DNA from: Amycolatopsis regifaucium
GTDB lineage: Bacteria > Actinomycetota > Actinomycetes > Mycobacteriales > Pseudonocardiaceae
Direction: 5' to 3'
NCBI RefSeq assembly: GCF_001613935.1
Contig: NZ_LQCI01000003.1
Location: 602,500-666,499 of the forward strand
DNA length: 64,000 nucleotides
Made by a program: the position numbers and the translations under genes. The notes under the pieces are model-generated. The model ran no database searches. It saw only the letters and a list, made by a program, of their open reading frames with translations, and was not told the origin of the DNA. Numbering within the stretch: the first letter of the stretch is position 1; each line of letters starts with the position of its first letter. Below, in pieces: positions 33,120 to 41,966 of the stretch.

Positions 33120-34475
33120 GTGCCAGACCTTTCGGGCATCGTGAAGGCCTACGACATTCGTGGTGTGGTCGGTGAACAGCTGGACGTGGCGCTCGTCCGC
33201 GACCTCGGTTCGGCGTTCGCCCTGTTGATCAAACCCGAGTCGGACGCGATCGTCATCGGCCACGACATGCGCGACTCCTCGCCCGAGCTGTCCGCCGCGT
33301 TCGCCGACGGCGTGACCTCGCAGGGCCTCGACGTCGTCACGATCGGTCTCGCCAGCACCGACCAGCTGTACTTCGCGTCCGGGTCGCTGAACCTGCCCGG
33401 CGCCATGTTCACCGCCAGCCACAACCCGGCCGAGTACAACGGCATCAAGCTGTGCCGTTCGGGCGCGGCCCCGGTCGGCCAGGACTCCGGTCTCGCGGAG
33501 ATCCGCGACACCGTCGAGCAGGGCGTGCCCGCCTTCGCGGGCCAGCGCGGTTCGGTGACCGAGAAGGACGTCCTCGCCGACTACGCGGCGTACCTGCGCA
33601 AGCTCGTCGACCTGTCGGGCAGCCGCCCGCTGAAGGTCGTCGTCGACGCGGGCAACGGCATGGGCGGCCACACCGTGCCGACCGTTTTCGCGGGTCTGCC
33701 CATCGAGATCGTGCCGATGTACTTCGAGCTCGACGGCAGCTTCCCGAACCACGAGGCCAACCCGCTCGACCCGAAGAACATCGTCGACCTCCAGGCGAAG
33801 GTGCGCGAAGAGGGCGCCGACGCCGGGCTGGCCTTCGACGGCGACGCGGACCGCTGCTTCGTGGTCGACGAGCGCGGCGAGCCGGTGTCGCCCAGCGCCA
33901 TCACCGCGCTGGTCGCGATCCGTGAGCTGGAGAAGGAGCCGGGCGGCACCATCATCCACAACCTCATCACGTCGAAGGGCGTACCCGAGATCGTCGCCGA
34001 GCACGGCGGCAAGCCGGTGCGCACCCGGGTCGGGCACTCGTTCATCAAGGCCGAGATGGCCAAGACCGGCGCGATCTTCGGCGGCGAGCACTCCGCGCAC
34101 TACTACTTCCGCGACTTCTGGCGTGCCGACACCGGCATGCTGGCCGCGCTCCACGTCCTCGCCGCCCTCGGCGAGCAGACCGGCCCGCTCTCCGAGCTGA
34201 CCGCGGAGTACTCGCGTTACGCGGCCTCCGGCGAGATCAACTCGACCGTGGACGACCAGGTCGCGCGCATGATGGCGGTCAAGGACGCGTTCGGCGCGCG
34301 CGACGGCGTCGAGATCGACGAGCTGGACGGGCTCACCGTGCAGCTTCCCGGCGGCGGCTGGTTCAACCTCCGCCCGTCCAACACCGAGCCACTGCTCCGC
34401 CTGAACGTCGAGGCCGCCGACGCCGAAGCCGTCCGGGCATTGACCGAAGACGTACTGGCGATAGTCCGTGGGTAA
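33120..34475 (+). CDS. manB: Phosphomannomutase/phosphoglucomutase
   Basis: A 451-aa alpha-D-phosphohexomutase. The catalytic serine is Ser100 in TASHNPAEYNGIK, the metal loop is DGDADR (240-245), the sugar-binding loop is in GGEHSAHYYFRD, and the phosphate-binding loop is RPSNTEPLLRLNVE. It interconverts mannose-6-phosphate and mannose-1-phosphate, feeding GDP-mannose for mannosylated lipids and glycoproteins. GTG at 33120. Together with manA it forms the mannose supply operon, and the Trm112-like and TobH-like genes lie between them. Confidence 0.96.
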   Translation: MPDLSGIVKAYDIRGVVGEQLDVALVRDLGSAFALLIKPESDAIVIGHDMRDSSPELSAAFADGVTSQGLDVVTIGLASTDQLYFASGSLNLPGAMFTASHNPAEYNGIKLCRSGAAPVGQDSGLAEIRDTVEQGVPAFAGQRGSVTEKDVLADYAAYLRKLVDLSGSRPLKVVVDAGNGMGGHTVPTVFAGLPIEIVPMYFELDGSFPNHEANPLDPKNIVDLQAKVREEGADAGLAFDGDADRCFVVDERGEPVSPSAITALVAIRELEKEPGGTIIHNLITSKGVPEIVAEHGGKPVRTRVGHSFIKAEMAKTGAIFGGEHSAHYYFRDFWRADTGMLAALHVLAALGEQTGPLSELTAEYSRYAASGEINSTVDDQVARMMAVKDAFGARDGVEIDELDGLTVQLPGGGWFNLRPSNTEPLLRLNVEAADAEAVRALTEDVLAIVRG

Positions 34476-34559
34476 CGAATGTGTCGTGAAAACACACATA
34501 GAGACATGTCTTGGTCTCGAACGTGGCATCCACGACGCACCCACAGGTAGGGAGTAACC

Positions 34560-34781
34560 ATGGCCGTCACGCTTGACGCGCAGCTGCTGGACATCTTGGC
34601 CTGCCCGTCCCCCGATCACGCGCCGCTGCGCACGGGGACGGCGGCGGACCCCGAGGCCGACGCGCTGACTTGCACGGAGTGTGGCCGAGTGTATCCGGTC
34701 CGTGATGGAATCCCGGTATTGTTGCTGGACGAAGCCACCGAGCCGACGAACCCGGATGGCGAACATGCCGACGGTCCCTGA
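34560..34781 (+). CDS. Trm112-family small zinc-ribbon-like protein
   Basis: A 73-aa protein with the Trm112/YcaR pattern: LDAQLLDILACPSPDHAPLR, then CTECGRVYPVRDGIPVLLLDEA. The first Cys pair is incomplete (one Cys in ACPSPDH) while CTEC is intact, so zinc binding may be partial. The family includes partners of methyltransferases, but the bacterial short forms have no clear role. It lies between manB and the TobH-like gene, overlapping the latter by 26 bases, as in related genomes. Confidence 0.88.
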   Translation: MAVTLDAQLLDILACPSPDHAPLRTGTAADPEADALTCTECGRVYPVRDGIPVLLLDEATEPTNPDGEHADGP

Positions 34782-35856
34782 CGATTCCCTGCTCGACGAC
34801 CCCGCGCGGCTGGCCGAGGCCGACAGCGCGGGGCTTCTCCGCGCCGCCGCGATGGCGGGTGCCCAGGTCAGGGCGACCGCCGAGGCAGCGGCCGAACTCG
34901 AGTTGAGCGACCGCCTCGACGTCGGGCGGCCCCGCTCGCTCGTCCTGCTCGACCGGCCCGGGGTCAGCCGGACGCTGACCCGTCTGGTCGCCGCGCTGCT
35001 GACCCCGTCGTGCCCGGTCCCGGTGGTCGTCGCCGAGGTGGTGCCCAGCTGGATCGGCGCGCTCGACGTCGTCTTCGCGCACACCGACGACGCCGGTGAC
35101 CGCGAGCTGGCCGCTTCGCTGGAGCGCGCCGCCCGGTTCGGCGCGACCGTCGTGCTGTCCGCGCCCGCCGAAGGCCCGGTCGCGGCCGCCGTGGCGGGAA
35201 AGGGTGTCCTGCTGGCGCCCCGGATCCCGGTCCCGCCGGAGATGGCGTTCCCGCGGGGGCTCGCCGCCGCGCTGGTCACCGCGAACGCGCTCGGCCTGCT
35301 CGTGGCCGATCTGGAGCAGCTCGCCGACCACCTCGACGCGGAAGCCGAGAAGGACTACCTGGCCAGGGACTCGTTCGCGAACCCGGCCAAGGCGATGGCG
35401 CTGCGCGTCGCCGACCGGCAGCCGCTGCTGTGGGGACTGGACCCGGTCGCGGTCGCCGTCGGCGAGCACGCGGCGCACGCTTTCGCCGCCCACGCGGCGC
35501 TCGTCTGTGACGTCGAGGACTACCGCCAGGCGCTGGCCAGGCCCGCTTTGCGGCGTGCGGCATTGTCCGGGGGCGTGGAGCGCGATATCTTCGCGGACCC
35601 GGAGGAGGGGGTCGGCTTGACGCCGAGGGTGTTGCTCCTCTCGGTTCGGACGGGGCCCGCCACGGAGGCGGCCCGCTACGAGGCACAAGACCTGTTGCCC
35701 GGTGCGGACGTGATCGCCCCGGCCGAAGAGATCGAAACGGACGAGATCGTGCGTGCGGCCGTTCTCGCGCTGCGCTTCGAGCTGGCCGCGGTCTACCTGG
35801 GGCTGGCCGTCGGCAGCATCGGCGGCGCCGGGAGGTACACGCCCGCGACGGCGTGA
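34756..35856 (+). CDS. TobH/Rv3256c-like protein with SIS-type fold, unknown activity
   Basis: A 366-aa protein similar to Rv3256c, which is often annotated as TobH or as phosphoglucose-isomerase-like. The first half has SLVLLDRPGVSRTLTRLVAALL and PVPVVVAEVVPSWIGALDVVFAHTDDAGDRELAASLERAARFGATVVLSAP, which resembles a SIS sugar-phosphate-binding domain. Its constant position between manB and manA suggests a role in mannose phosphate metabolism, but catalytic residues are not evident. ATG at 34756 or 34765; either overlaps or nearly overlaps the Trm112-like gene. Confidence 0.82.
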   Translation: MANMPTVPDDSLLDDPARLAEADSAGLLRAAAMAGAQVRATAEAAAELELSDRLDVGRPRSLVLLDRPGVSRTLTRLVAALLTPSCPVPVVVAEVVPSWIGALDVVFAHTDDAGDRELAASLERAARFGATVVLSAPAEGPVAAAVAGKGVLLAPRIPVPPEMAFPRGLAAALVTANALGLLVADLEQLADHLDAEAEKDYLARDSFANPAKAMALRVADRQPLLWGLDPVAVAVGEHAAHAFAAHAALVCDVEDYRQALARPALRRAALSGGVERDIFADPEEGVGLTPRVLLLSVRTGPATEAARYEAQDLLPGADVIAPAEEIETDEIVRAAVLALRFELAAVYLGLAVGSIGGAGRYTPATA

Positions 35857-35917
35857 ACCCCGCGCGCGAGACGAAGGAATGAGGGCCGGCACCACCCGTG
35901 CCCGGCGAGGAGTTGAG

Positions 35918-37147
35918 GTGACAGTGGAGCTGCTGCGCAATGCCGTGCGGCCCTACGCGTGGGGATCGAGAACGACGATCCCCGAGCTGCTGGGGCGTCC
36001 GGTGCCGGCGCCGCATCCGGAGGCGGAACTGTGGATGGGCGCCCACCCCGGTGACCCGTCCCACGTCATCGGCCCGGACGGCACCGAGCGGAGCCTGCTG
36101 GAGCTCGTCGAAGCCGACCCGGTCGGCCAGCTCGGCACGAGCTGCGCCGACCGCTGGGGCGGCAGGCTGCCGTTCCTGTTGAAGATCCTCGCCGCCGAAG
36201 AGCCGCTTTCGATGCAGGCGCACCCCTCGGCCGCACAGGCGGCGGAGGGCTACGCGCGCGAGGAGTCCGCCGGGATCCCGCGCGACGCCTCGAACCGCAA
36301 CTACCCGGACCCGACCGCGAAACCGGAACTCGTCTGCGCGCTGACGGAGTTCCACGCACTGGCCGGCTTCCGTGACCCGGAGCGCACGATCTCGCTGCTG
36401 AAGGCGATCGAGACGCCCGGTCTGGCGAAGTACGCGGTGCTGCTGGAGGCCCAGCCGGATCCGGCCGGGCTGCGCGCGCTGTTCACCACCTGGATCACCC
36501 TGCCGCAGGCCGCGCTCGACGAACTGCTGCCCGAGGTCCTCGACTCCTGCGTCGAACACGTGCGGGAACGCGGCGAGTTCGACGTCGAATGCCGGACCAT
36601 CCTGGAACTCGGCGAGTCGCATCCGCGGGACGCGGGCGTGCTCGCCGCGCTGCTGCTCAACCGCCTCACCCTCAGCGCGGGTGAGGCGATCTACCTGCCT
36701 GCCGGGAACCTGCACCTCTACCTGCACGGCACCGCCGTCGAGATCCTCGCGAACTCGGACAACATCCTGCGCTGCGGGCTCACCCCCAAGCACGTCGATG
36801 TGCCGGAACTGCTGCGCGTCGTCGATTTCGCGTGCGGCGAGATGCCGGTCCAGAGCGGCGAACGCGAGGAGCGCATGTCGGTGTACCGCACCGACGCGCC
36901 CGAATTCGAGCTGTCGCGGATCGAATGGGAGGCCGGGGACGACGGCGAGGTCGCCGTCCACGACGTCGGCCCGCAGATCCTGCTGTGCACCGCCGGCAGC
37001 CTTCAGGTGACCGCCGACGACGGCGAACAGGTCGAACTCCGCCGCGGCCAGTCAGTGTGGCTCCCGGCCGCCGACCCGGCCGTCCGCGTGCGGCCGCTTT
37101 CCGGCGAGCGCACCCAGGTCTTCCGCGCCACCGCCGGCACCTGCTAG
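35918..37147 (+). CDS. manA: Mannose-6-phosphate isomerase, class I
   Basis: A 409-aa zinc enzyme starting VTVELLRNAVRPYAWGSRTTIPELLG. The metal-binding region LPFLLKILAAEEPLSMQAHPS, the YPDPTAKPELVCALTEFHALAGF segment and YLPAGNLHLYLHGTAVEI are classic PMI type I motifs. It interconverts fructose-6-phosphate and mannose-6-phosphate. GTG at 35918 follows GAGGAG. It closes the manB-manA group, and a family A palindrome starts 14 bases after its stop. Confidence 0.96.
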   Translation: MTVELLRNAVRPYAWGSRTTIPELLGRPVPAPHPEAELWMGAHPGDPSHVIGPDGTERSLLELVEADPVGQLGTSCADRWGGRLPFLLKILAAEEPLSMQAHPSAAQAAEGYAREESAGIPRDASNRNYPDPTAKPELVCALTEFHALAGFRDPERTISLLKAIETPGLAKYAVLLEAQPDPAGLRALFTTWITLPQAALDELLPEVLDSCVEHVRERGEFDVECRTILELGESHPRDAGVLAALLLNRLTLSAGEAIYLPAGNLHLYLHGTAVEILANSDNILRCGLTPKHVDVPELLRVVDFACGEMPVQSGEREERMSVYRTDAPEFELSRIEWEAGDDGEVAVHDVGPQILLCTAGSLQVTADDGEQVELRRGQSVWLPAADPAVRVRPLSGERTQVFRATAGTC

Positions 37148-37160
37148 CTCCCCGACCTCT

Positions 37161-37224
37161 CGCATTTCGTCCTCTAGTTGCGGTACTTGCACACGCAAGG
37201 ACCGCAACTAGAGGACGAGATGCG
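37161..37224. repeat. Palindromic repeat, family A copy 3
   Basis: The 30-base arms match at 28 positions around a 4-base loop. It shows the family core CGTCCTCTAGTTGCGGTA with complement. It lies just downstream of manA. The long hairpin with almost no loop could end transcription from both directions. Confidence 0.87.
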
Positions 37225-37478
37225 GTCCTTGGCCGAACTGTGTGCGTTCCGTGTGGTGGGTTCCGCAACTATCGCCCGAAGGGGTGACCCGGCGGTTGTC
37301 GTCGGCTCATCCCGGATGTCGAGAGCCAAGGAGTGACCAGCAGTGACTTCCCATCCCGACGCGGCGAGCGGGCGCTGGTCATCGTGCTGGCCTGGTTCTC
37401 CTCGGCCCGTCGTGAGCCGCGGCTCACGCTTAGGTGATTTCCGGGTGGTGCTCGTCTGAGGGGTCGGGCACCCCCCGG
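37225..37478. other. Gap between manA and the AfsR-type gene: no convincing gene
   Basis: The stretch contains GTGAGCCGCGGCTCAC (a perfect 16-base palindrome near 37410) and GC-rich inverted sequence near 37470-37495 that may serve as a terminator for the minus-strand gene. A 38-codon frame from GTG at 37343 with AAGGAG upstream ends at 37459; its protein is unremarkable and it is not called. Confidence 0.4.
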
Positions 37479-40400
37479 TCAGGCCGGGGCGGGTTCGGTG
37501 AGCGACAACAGCAACCGGACGAGGGTCGAAGCGTTGGCGTCGTGGGGGACTTCCAATCGCTTCGCCTCTTCACCCGCCGCCTCGGCCGCCTTCGTCTCCC
37601 CGACGGCCTCATACGCCCGGCGCAGCACGTGCAGGGTGAGGCCGGTCGCGGGTTTCCCGCCCATGGCCCGGAATTCGTCGAGGCACCGGCGCAGCACGGG
37701 GATCGCGCGATCGGCCCGGCCGTCGCCGATCCAGCTGGCCGCGATCGCGCGGGTGCACGAAAGCTCCCGTGGCCGTTCTTCGAGCGCGCCGGCCAGCTGT
37801 CGCGCGTTTTCGTAGGCCTTCACCGCGCCGGCCCGCCGTCCGGCGCCCGCGAGGATGGCGCCCTGGGTGCGCAACGACTTCGCCAGCGCGGACTTCGCCG
37901 TCGTCCGGCGCAACACCCGGACCGATTCCTCGATCGTCTCCAGCGCTTCCTCCGAGCGTCCGTCGAGCATCAGCGACCACGAAAGTCCTTGCAGGGCAAC
38001 GCCGAGCTGACGATCGTCACCTCGTTCGCGGGCGTGCGCGAGGATTCTGCGGTCGATCTCCAGCGCTTCGGCGACCTTGCCGAGCCGGTGCAACGCGGCG
38101 GACTCCGCGTGCCGCGCGTACGCACCCGGTCCCGTTTCCTCCACAGTGGACAGTGCGCGGGCCTGGGTCGCGGCGTGCAGGGATTCCCCCGCCCGGCCGA
38201 GGCCGACGAGGCAATGCGCCAGGTTCGTCTCCACCCACGCCTGCGCGGAACTGTCGCCGAGAGCCGCCAGCTCCTTCGAGCATTCGCGGTAACCCTCGGC
38301 GGCGCGTTCGTACTCGCCGCGAGCGTGCAGCAATACCGCCAAGTTCGCTTCGGCGATGACCACGATATGCCTGTCACCCGCCTCGCGGGCGGCGTCGCGC
38401 AGGGTCTCGTACGCCGTCCGCATATCGGTGTAGTGGCTGTGCAGGTACAGGTACGCGGTCAACCTTTCCAGTATCCGCAACGCTTTTCGCAGCCAGCCGA
38501 CGGCGCACAACGACGAGACGGCGGTGACCAGATTGGCCCGCTCCACGGAGAACCATGCCCCGGGGTCGCGCAGCAGCCGCTCGACCAGTTCGTCCGCGAG
38601 CGGTTGCGCGGGCAGGTCCTGATCCGACAACGGCATCGGCACCGTCCTCGGCAGGCGGCGGGCCGCCGTGTCGGCGAGGCACAGCGCCGCGTCCGACACC
38701 TTCGCGACGGTGACCACCCGCTCGGCGCGGGTCTCCAGTTCCCGGCCGAGTTCGGTGGCGAAGACGCGCACGAGGTCGTGCACGCGGAACCGCTGTTCGC
38801 CCGTCGGGTCGAGGCCGGTGGCTTCGAGCAGGCTGGCTTCGACGAGTTCGTCGATGGCCTCGTCCGCGTCTTCGTCGTCGATGAGGGTCGACACCGCCCA
38901 GGCGGGAAGATCGAGGGTGCGGCAGCGGCCGATCAACCGGAACGCGCGCCGCGCGGCCGGGCTCAAGGCCCGGTAGCTCAACGCGATGCTGCCGCGGACC
39001 TGAAGATCGCTGACCCGCAGTTCGTCGAGGCGGGAGACCTCGTCCTCCAGCTTCGCGGCGAGTTTGCCCAGCGGCAGCCCCGGCCGCATCGCGAGCCTGC
39101 TGCCCGCGATCCGCAGTGCCAGCGGGAGATTGCCGCAGGCCTTGGCGATCCGCTCCGCGTCCGCGCGTGCGGCGCCTACCCGATCCGGCCCGGCCAGCCG
39201 CGCCAGCAGGGTCATCGCCTCGGCACCGGACAGTGGGGCGAGGTGGAGGCGATTCGCCCCGGCGAGCCCGGAAAGCCGTTGCCTGCTGGTGATCAGGACG
39301 GCGCAGCCCGGCGTTCCCGGCAGCAGCGCGCGGACCTGATCCGGACCGGCGGCGTCGTCGAGCACCACGAGGACCCGCCGGTCGGCGAGGCGCCCGCGGT
39401 AGACCGCCGCCCGCGCCTCGACGTCGTCCGGGATGGCGGGGCCGGTGACCCCCAGCGCCCGCAAGAGGTCGCCGAGGACGTCGGCGAGGTCGCGCGGACT
39501 GGAGGCGCCTGCCAGCGGGACGAACAGCTGACCGTCCGGAAAGGACCGGCGGAGCCGATGTGCCGTGCTGACCGCGAGCGTGGACTTGCCGGCACCGGGT
39601 TCGCCGGTGATCACCGCGACCGGGACGCCGATGCCGTCGCCGAGCACGCCGGAGAGTCGCGCGATCTCGCCTTCGCGGCCGGCGAAATCCGCGATGTCCG
39701 GCGGGAGCTGGCAGATCGGGAAGACCGGCGTCACCTTGGTGGCGGGCACCGGATCCTCACCGCGCAGCACGGCGGCGTGCACGCGGCGGACCTCGGCGCC
39801 GGGTTCCACGCCGAGTTCCTCGACGAGGGTGGCACGCAGGTCGCGGTAGACGGCCAGCGAATCGGCCTGCCGCCCGGCGCGGTGCAGCGCGATCATCAGC
39901 TGCGCGGCCAGCCGCTCGCGCAGCGGGTGTTCGGCGATCATCGCCTGGAGTTCACCGGTGAGTTCGCCGTGCCTGCCGTCGGACAGTTCGGCGTCGACAC
40001 AGTCCTCGAAGGCGGCGAGACGTTCCGATTCGAGCCGCGCGACGTCCGCGTCGAGCCGGGGAACGTGCAATCCGGACAGGACCGGCCCGCGCCACTCCGC
40101 GAGCGCGCGGCGATAGTGCCCGGCGGCCACCGCCGGATCACCGGCCCGCGCGGCGGCCTTCCCCGCGGCCGCGGCCTCGCGGAAGGACAGCAGATCGAGG
40201 TCGCCGGGCTCGACCACCAGCCGGTAGCCGTGCGGATCCCGCTCGATCTCCAGCCCCTCGATCCGCGCGCGCAGCCGGGAGACGTAGGTGTGCAGATTCG
40301 AGGCGTACGACTTCGGCGGCGTCTCCGGCCAGAGCGTCTCGACCAGGGCATCGACCGGGACGGACGCGTTCGCGTTCAGCAGCAGGACGGCCAGGAGGGT

Positions 40401-40484
40401 GCGCTGATGATCGCCGCGCGGCGTCGTACGCCGCCCGTGCGGGCTCTCGATCGTCAACGGTCCGAGCACGCCGAATCGCGGCAC
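37479..40484 (-). CDS. AfsR/SARP-family regulator: BTAD, NB-ARC ATPase and TPR repeats
   Basis: A 1,001-aa regulator. Residues 1-90 form an OmpR-like winged helix (FGVLGPLTIES to GYRLVVEPGD), and 95-240 a BTAD domain ending EELGVEPGAEVRRVH. The NB-ARC ATPase at about 265-560 has Walker A GEPGAGKST (294-302), Walker B RVLVVLDDA and GNLPLAL. TPR-like helices fill the C-terminus. Such proteins activate secondary metabolite or stress genes, as AfsR does. No biosynthetic genes surround it, so it is probably pleiotropic. GTG at 40484. Confidence 0.93.
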   Translation of the reverse strand: MPRFGVLGPLTIESPHGRRTTPRGDHQRTLLAVLLLNANASVPVDALVETLWPETPPKSYASNLHTYVSRLRARIEGLEIERDPHGYRLVVEPGDLDLLSFREAAAAGKAAARAGDPAVAAGHYRRALAEWRGPVLSGLHVPRLDADVARLESERLAAFEDCVDAELSDGRHGELTGELQAMIAEHPLRERLAAQLMIALHRAGRQADSLAVYRDLRATLVEELGVEPGAEVRRVHAAVLRGEDPVPATKVTPVFPICQLPPDIADFAGREGEIARLSGVLGDGIGVPVAVITGEPGAGKSTLAVSTAHRLRRSFPDGQLFVPLAGASSPRDLADVLGDLLRALGVTGPAIPDDVEARAAVYRGRLADRRVLVVLDDAAGPDQVRALLPGTPGCAVLITSRQRLSGLAGANRLHLAPLSGAEAMTLLARLAGPDRVGAARADAERIAKACGNLPLALRIAGSRLAMRPGLPLGKLAAKLEDEVSRLDELRVSDLQVRGSIALSYRALSPAARRAFRLIGRCRTLDLPAWAVSTLIDDEDADEAIDELVEASLLEATGLDPTGEQRFRVHDLVRVFATELGRELETRAERVVTVAKVSDAALCLADTAARRLPRTVPMPLSDQDLPAQPLADELVERLLRDPGAWFSVERANLVTAVSSLCAVGWLRKALRILERLTAYLYLHSHYTDMRTAYETLRDAAREAGDRHIVVIAEANLAVLLHARGEYERAAEGYRECSKELAALGDSSAQAWVETNLAHCLVGLGRAGESLHAATQARALSTVEETGPGAYARHAESAALHRLGKVAEALEIDRRILAHARERGDDRQLGVALQGLSWSLMLDGRSEEALETIEESVRVLRRTTAKSALAKSLRTQGAILAGAGRRAGAVKAYENARQLAGALEERPRELSCTRAIAASWIGDGRADRAIPVLRRCLDEFRAMGGKPATGLTLHVLRRAYEAVGETKAAEAAGEEAKRLEVPHDANASTLVRLLLSLTEPAPA

Positions 40485-40628
40485 GGGCGACCTCCCCAGC
40501 TCATGAGAGGGGCGAGACTAGCGAGGGCGTCCGACAATTCTGTGACCTGTCCCGCCCGCCGTGTACGGGCTCATCTGCACTGCTAGCCTTCGAACCCGGC
40601 ATATCGGGACACCATTGGGGAGTTGCAC

Positions 40629-41543
40629 GTGTCTGCAGGTGGCGGAACCAAGGCGATCATCGCCGCGCTCGTGGCGAACGCCGGCATCGCGGCCGCGAAA
40701 TTCACCGGCTTCCTCATCACGGGGTCGTCCTCGATGCTCGCCGAGTCCGTGCACTCGCTCGCGGACACCTCGAACCAGGGGCTGCTGCTGCTGGGCCATA
40801 AGACCTCGCAGCGCAAGGCGACCCGCACGCATCCGTTCGGGTTCGGGCGTGACCGGTACTTCTACTCGTTCATCGTCGCGCTGATGCTCTTCAGCCTCGG
40901 CTCGGTGTTCGCGCTGTGGGAGGGCATCCACAAGATCAGCGAGCCGGAGGCGCTGACCTCGCCGCTGGTGGCCGTCGGCATCCTGGTGGTCGCGATCGGG
41001 CTGGAGTCGTACTCCTTCTACACCGCGATCCAGGAGTCGAAGAAGATCAAGGGCGACGCGGGCTGGTGGGCGTTCATCCGCCAGGCCAAGACCCCCGAAC
41101 TGCCGGTGGTCCTGCTGGAGGACGCCGGCGCGCTGCTCGGCCTGGTGTTCGCGCTCATCGGTGTCGGCCTTTCCGTCGTCACCGGCGAGCCGGTGTGGGA
41201 CGGCATCGGCACCGTCATGATCGGCCTGCTGCTCGGGATCATCGCGATCATCCTGATCATCGAGATGAAGAGCCTGCTGATCGGCGAAGGCGCTTCTCCG
41301 GCGGACCTCGACACGATCGTCGACGAACTGGCCGCGGGCAAGGTCGAGCGGGTCATCCACATCCGCACCCTCTACATCGGCCCGGACGAGATGCTGGTGG
41401 CCGCGAAGCTCGCTTTGGTGCCCGGACTGGACACCGCCGATATCGCGCAGGCCATCGACGACGCCGAAGCGCGTGTGCGCGCGAAGGTGCCGACGGCGAA
41501 GCTGATCTACCTGGAGCCGGACCTGGACCGCTCCCTGGTCTGA
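40629..41543 (+). CDS. Cation diffusion facilitator (CDF) transporter
   Basis: A 304-aa membrane protein with six transmembrane segments. The metal site on helix 2 appears as SMLAESVHSLADTSNQ, the DxxxD equivalent being HSLAD, and helix 5 carries the second site. HPFGFGRDRYFYSFIVALMLF is typical of the family. A cytoplasmic C-terminal domain of about 80 residues follows. It exports divalent metals such as Zn, Mn or Fe using the proton gradient; the metal is unknown. GTG at 40629 follows GGGGAG. Confidence 0.92.
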   Translation: MSAGGGTKAIIAALVANAGIAAAKFTGFLITGSSSMLAESVHSLADTSNQGLLLLGHKTSQRKATRTHPFGFGRDRYFYSFIVALMLFSLGSVFALWEGIHKISEPEALTSPLVAVGILVVAIGLESYSFYTAIQESKKIKGDAGWWAFIRQAKTPELPVVLLEDAGALLGLVFALIGVGLSVVTGEPVWDGIGTVMIGLLLGIIAIILIIEMKSLLIGEGASPADLDTIVDELAAGKVERVIHIRTLYIGPDEMLVAAKLALVPGLDTADIAQAIDDAEARVRAKVPTAKLIYLEPDLDRSLV

Positions 41544-41720
41544 GTCCCGCTCGCCCCAAGGCGTGCGATTGCACGAGGTTCGTCCTGGGGCTCCTGAGAG
41601 CGGACGTTGGCTATCGGACAGCCAGACGCACCACAGGCCAGACGACAGCCTGAAGGTCCTGCCGGCTCCCGCGACCAGGCGTCGACTCGCAACCAGCGGA
41701 CCAGTCCCGCTCGCCCCAAG
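41543..41720. repeat. 160-bp-spaced direct repeat flanking a collapsed palindrome
   Basis: An 18-base sequence, AGTCCCGCTCGCCCCAAG, occurs at 41543 and again at 41703, exactly 160 bases apart. After the first copy stands GTGCGATTGCAC, which looks like the two outer ends of a family C palindrome joined; after the second copy stands the complete family C palindrome (41722-41778). This suggests duplication followed by loss of the palindrome body in one copy. The gap to the next gene start (41967) holds no other gene. Confidence 0.65.
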
Positions 41721-41721
41721 C

Positions 41722-41778
41722 GTGCAATGAAGGGGCCTTTCATCGCAAAATTTGCGATGAAAGGCCCCTTCATTGCAC
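41722..41778. repeat. Palindromic repeat, family C copy 3, perfect 28-bp arms
   Basis: 57 bases that read the same on both strands except for one central base. Each arm contains GTGCAATGAAGGGGCCTTTC or its complement, and the centre is GCAAAATTTGC. Within each arm, ATGAAGGGGCCTTTCAT is itself nearly palindromic, so each half can also fold alone. Confidence 0.93.
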
Positions 41779-41966
41779 CGGGGAGGGGGAGAGGGGGAAG
41801 GGAGAGGGAGCGGTCACGGACGTCCGCGACCGCCGTCCGGAGCAACTGTCCGTACTCCGCCGGTTACCGTCCCTGCCTCCTCGTACTTCGTTGCTCTCCC
41901 ACCGCGCTGCCGTCACGACCGGGCGATAGGGTCCCTTGAACCGCAGTCAGGTGTAGGAGGTCAAGG

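Noticed and set aside
37343..37459. 38-codon frame with AAGGAG upstream
   Set aside because: Composition is unlike a real protein and no domain or hydrophobic pattern is present; GC-rich hairpins fill the same gap.
37479..40484. Secondary metabolite cluster around the AfsR-type gene
   Set aside because: Neighbours are mannose metabolism and transport genes; no synthase, carrier protein or tailoring enzyme is present.
37434..40586. Very long plus-strand frame opposite the AfsR-type gene
   Set aside because: It is the antisense shadow of a high-GC gene; it is rich in Arg, Gly, Gln and has no domain.
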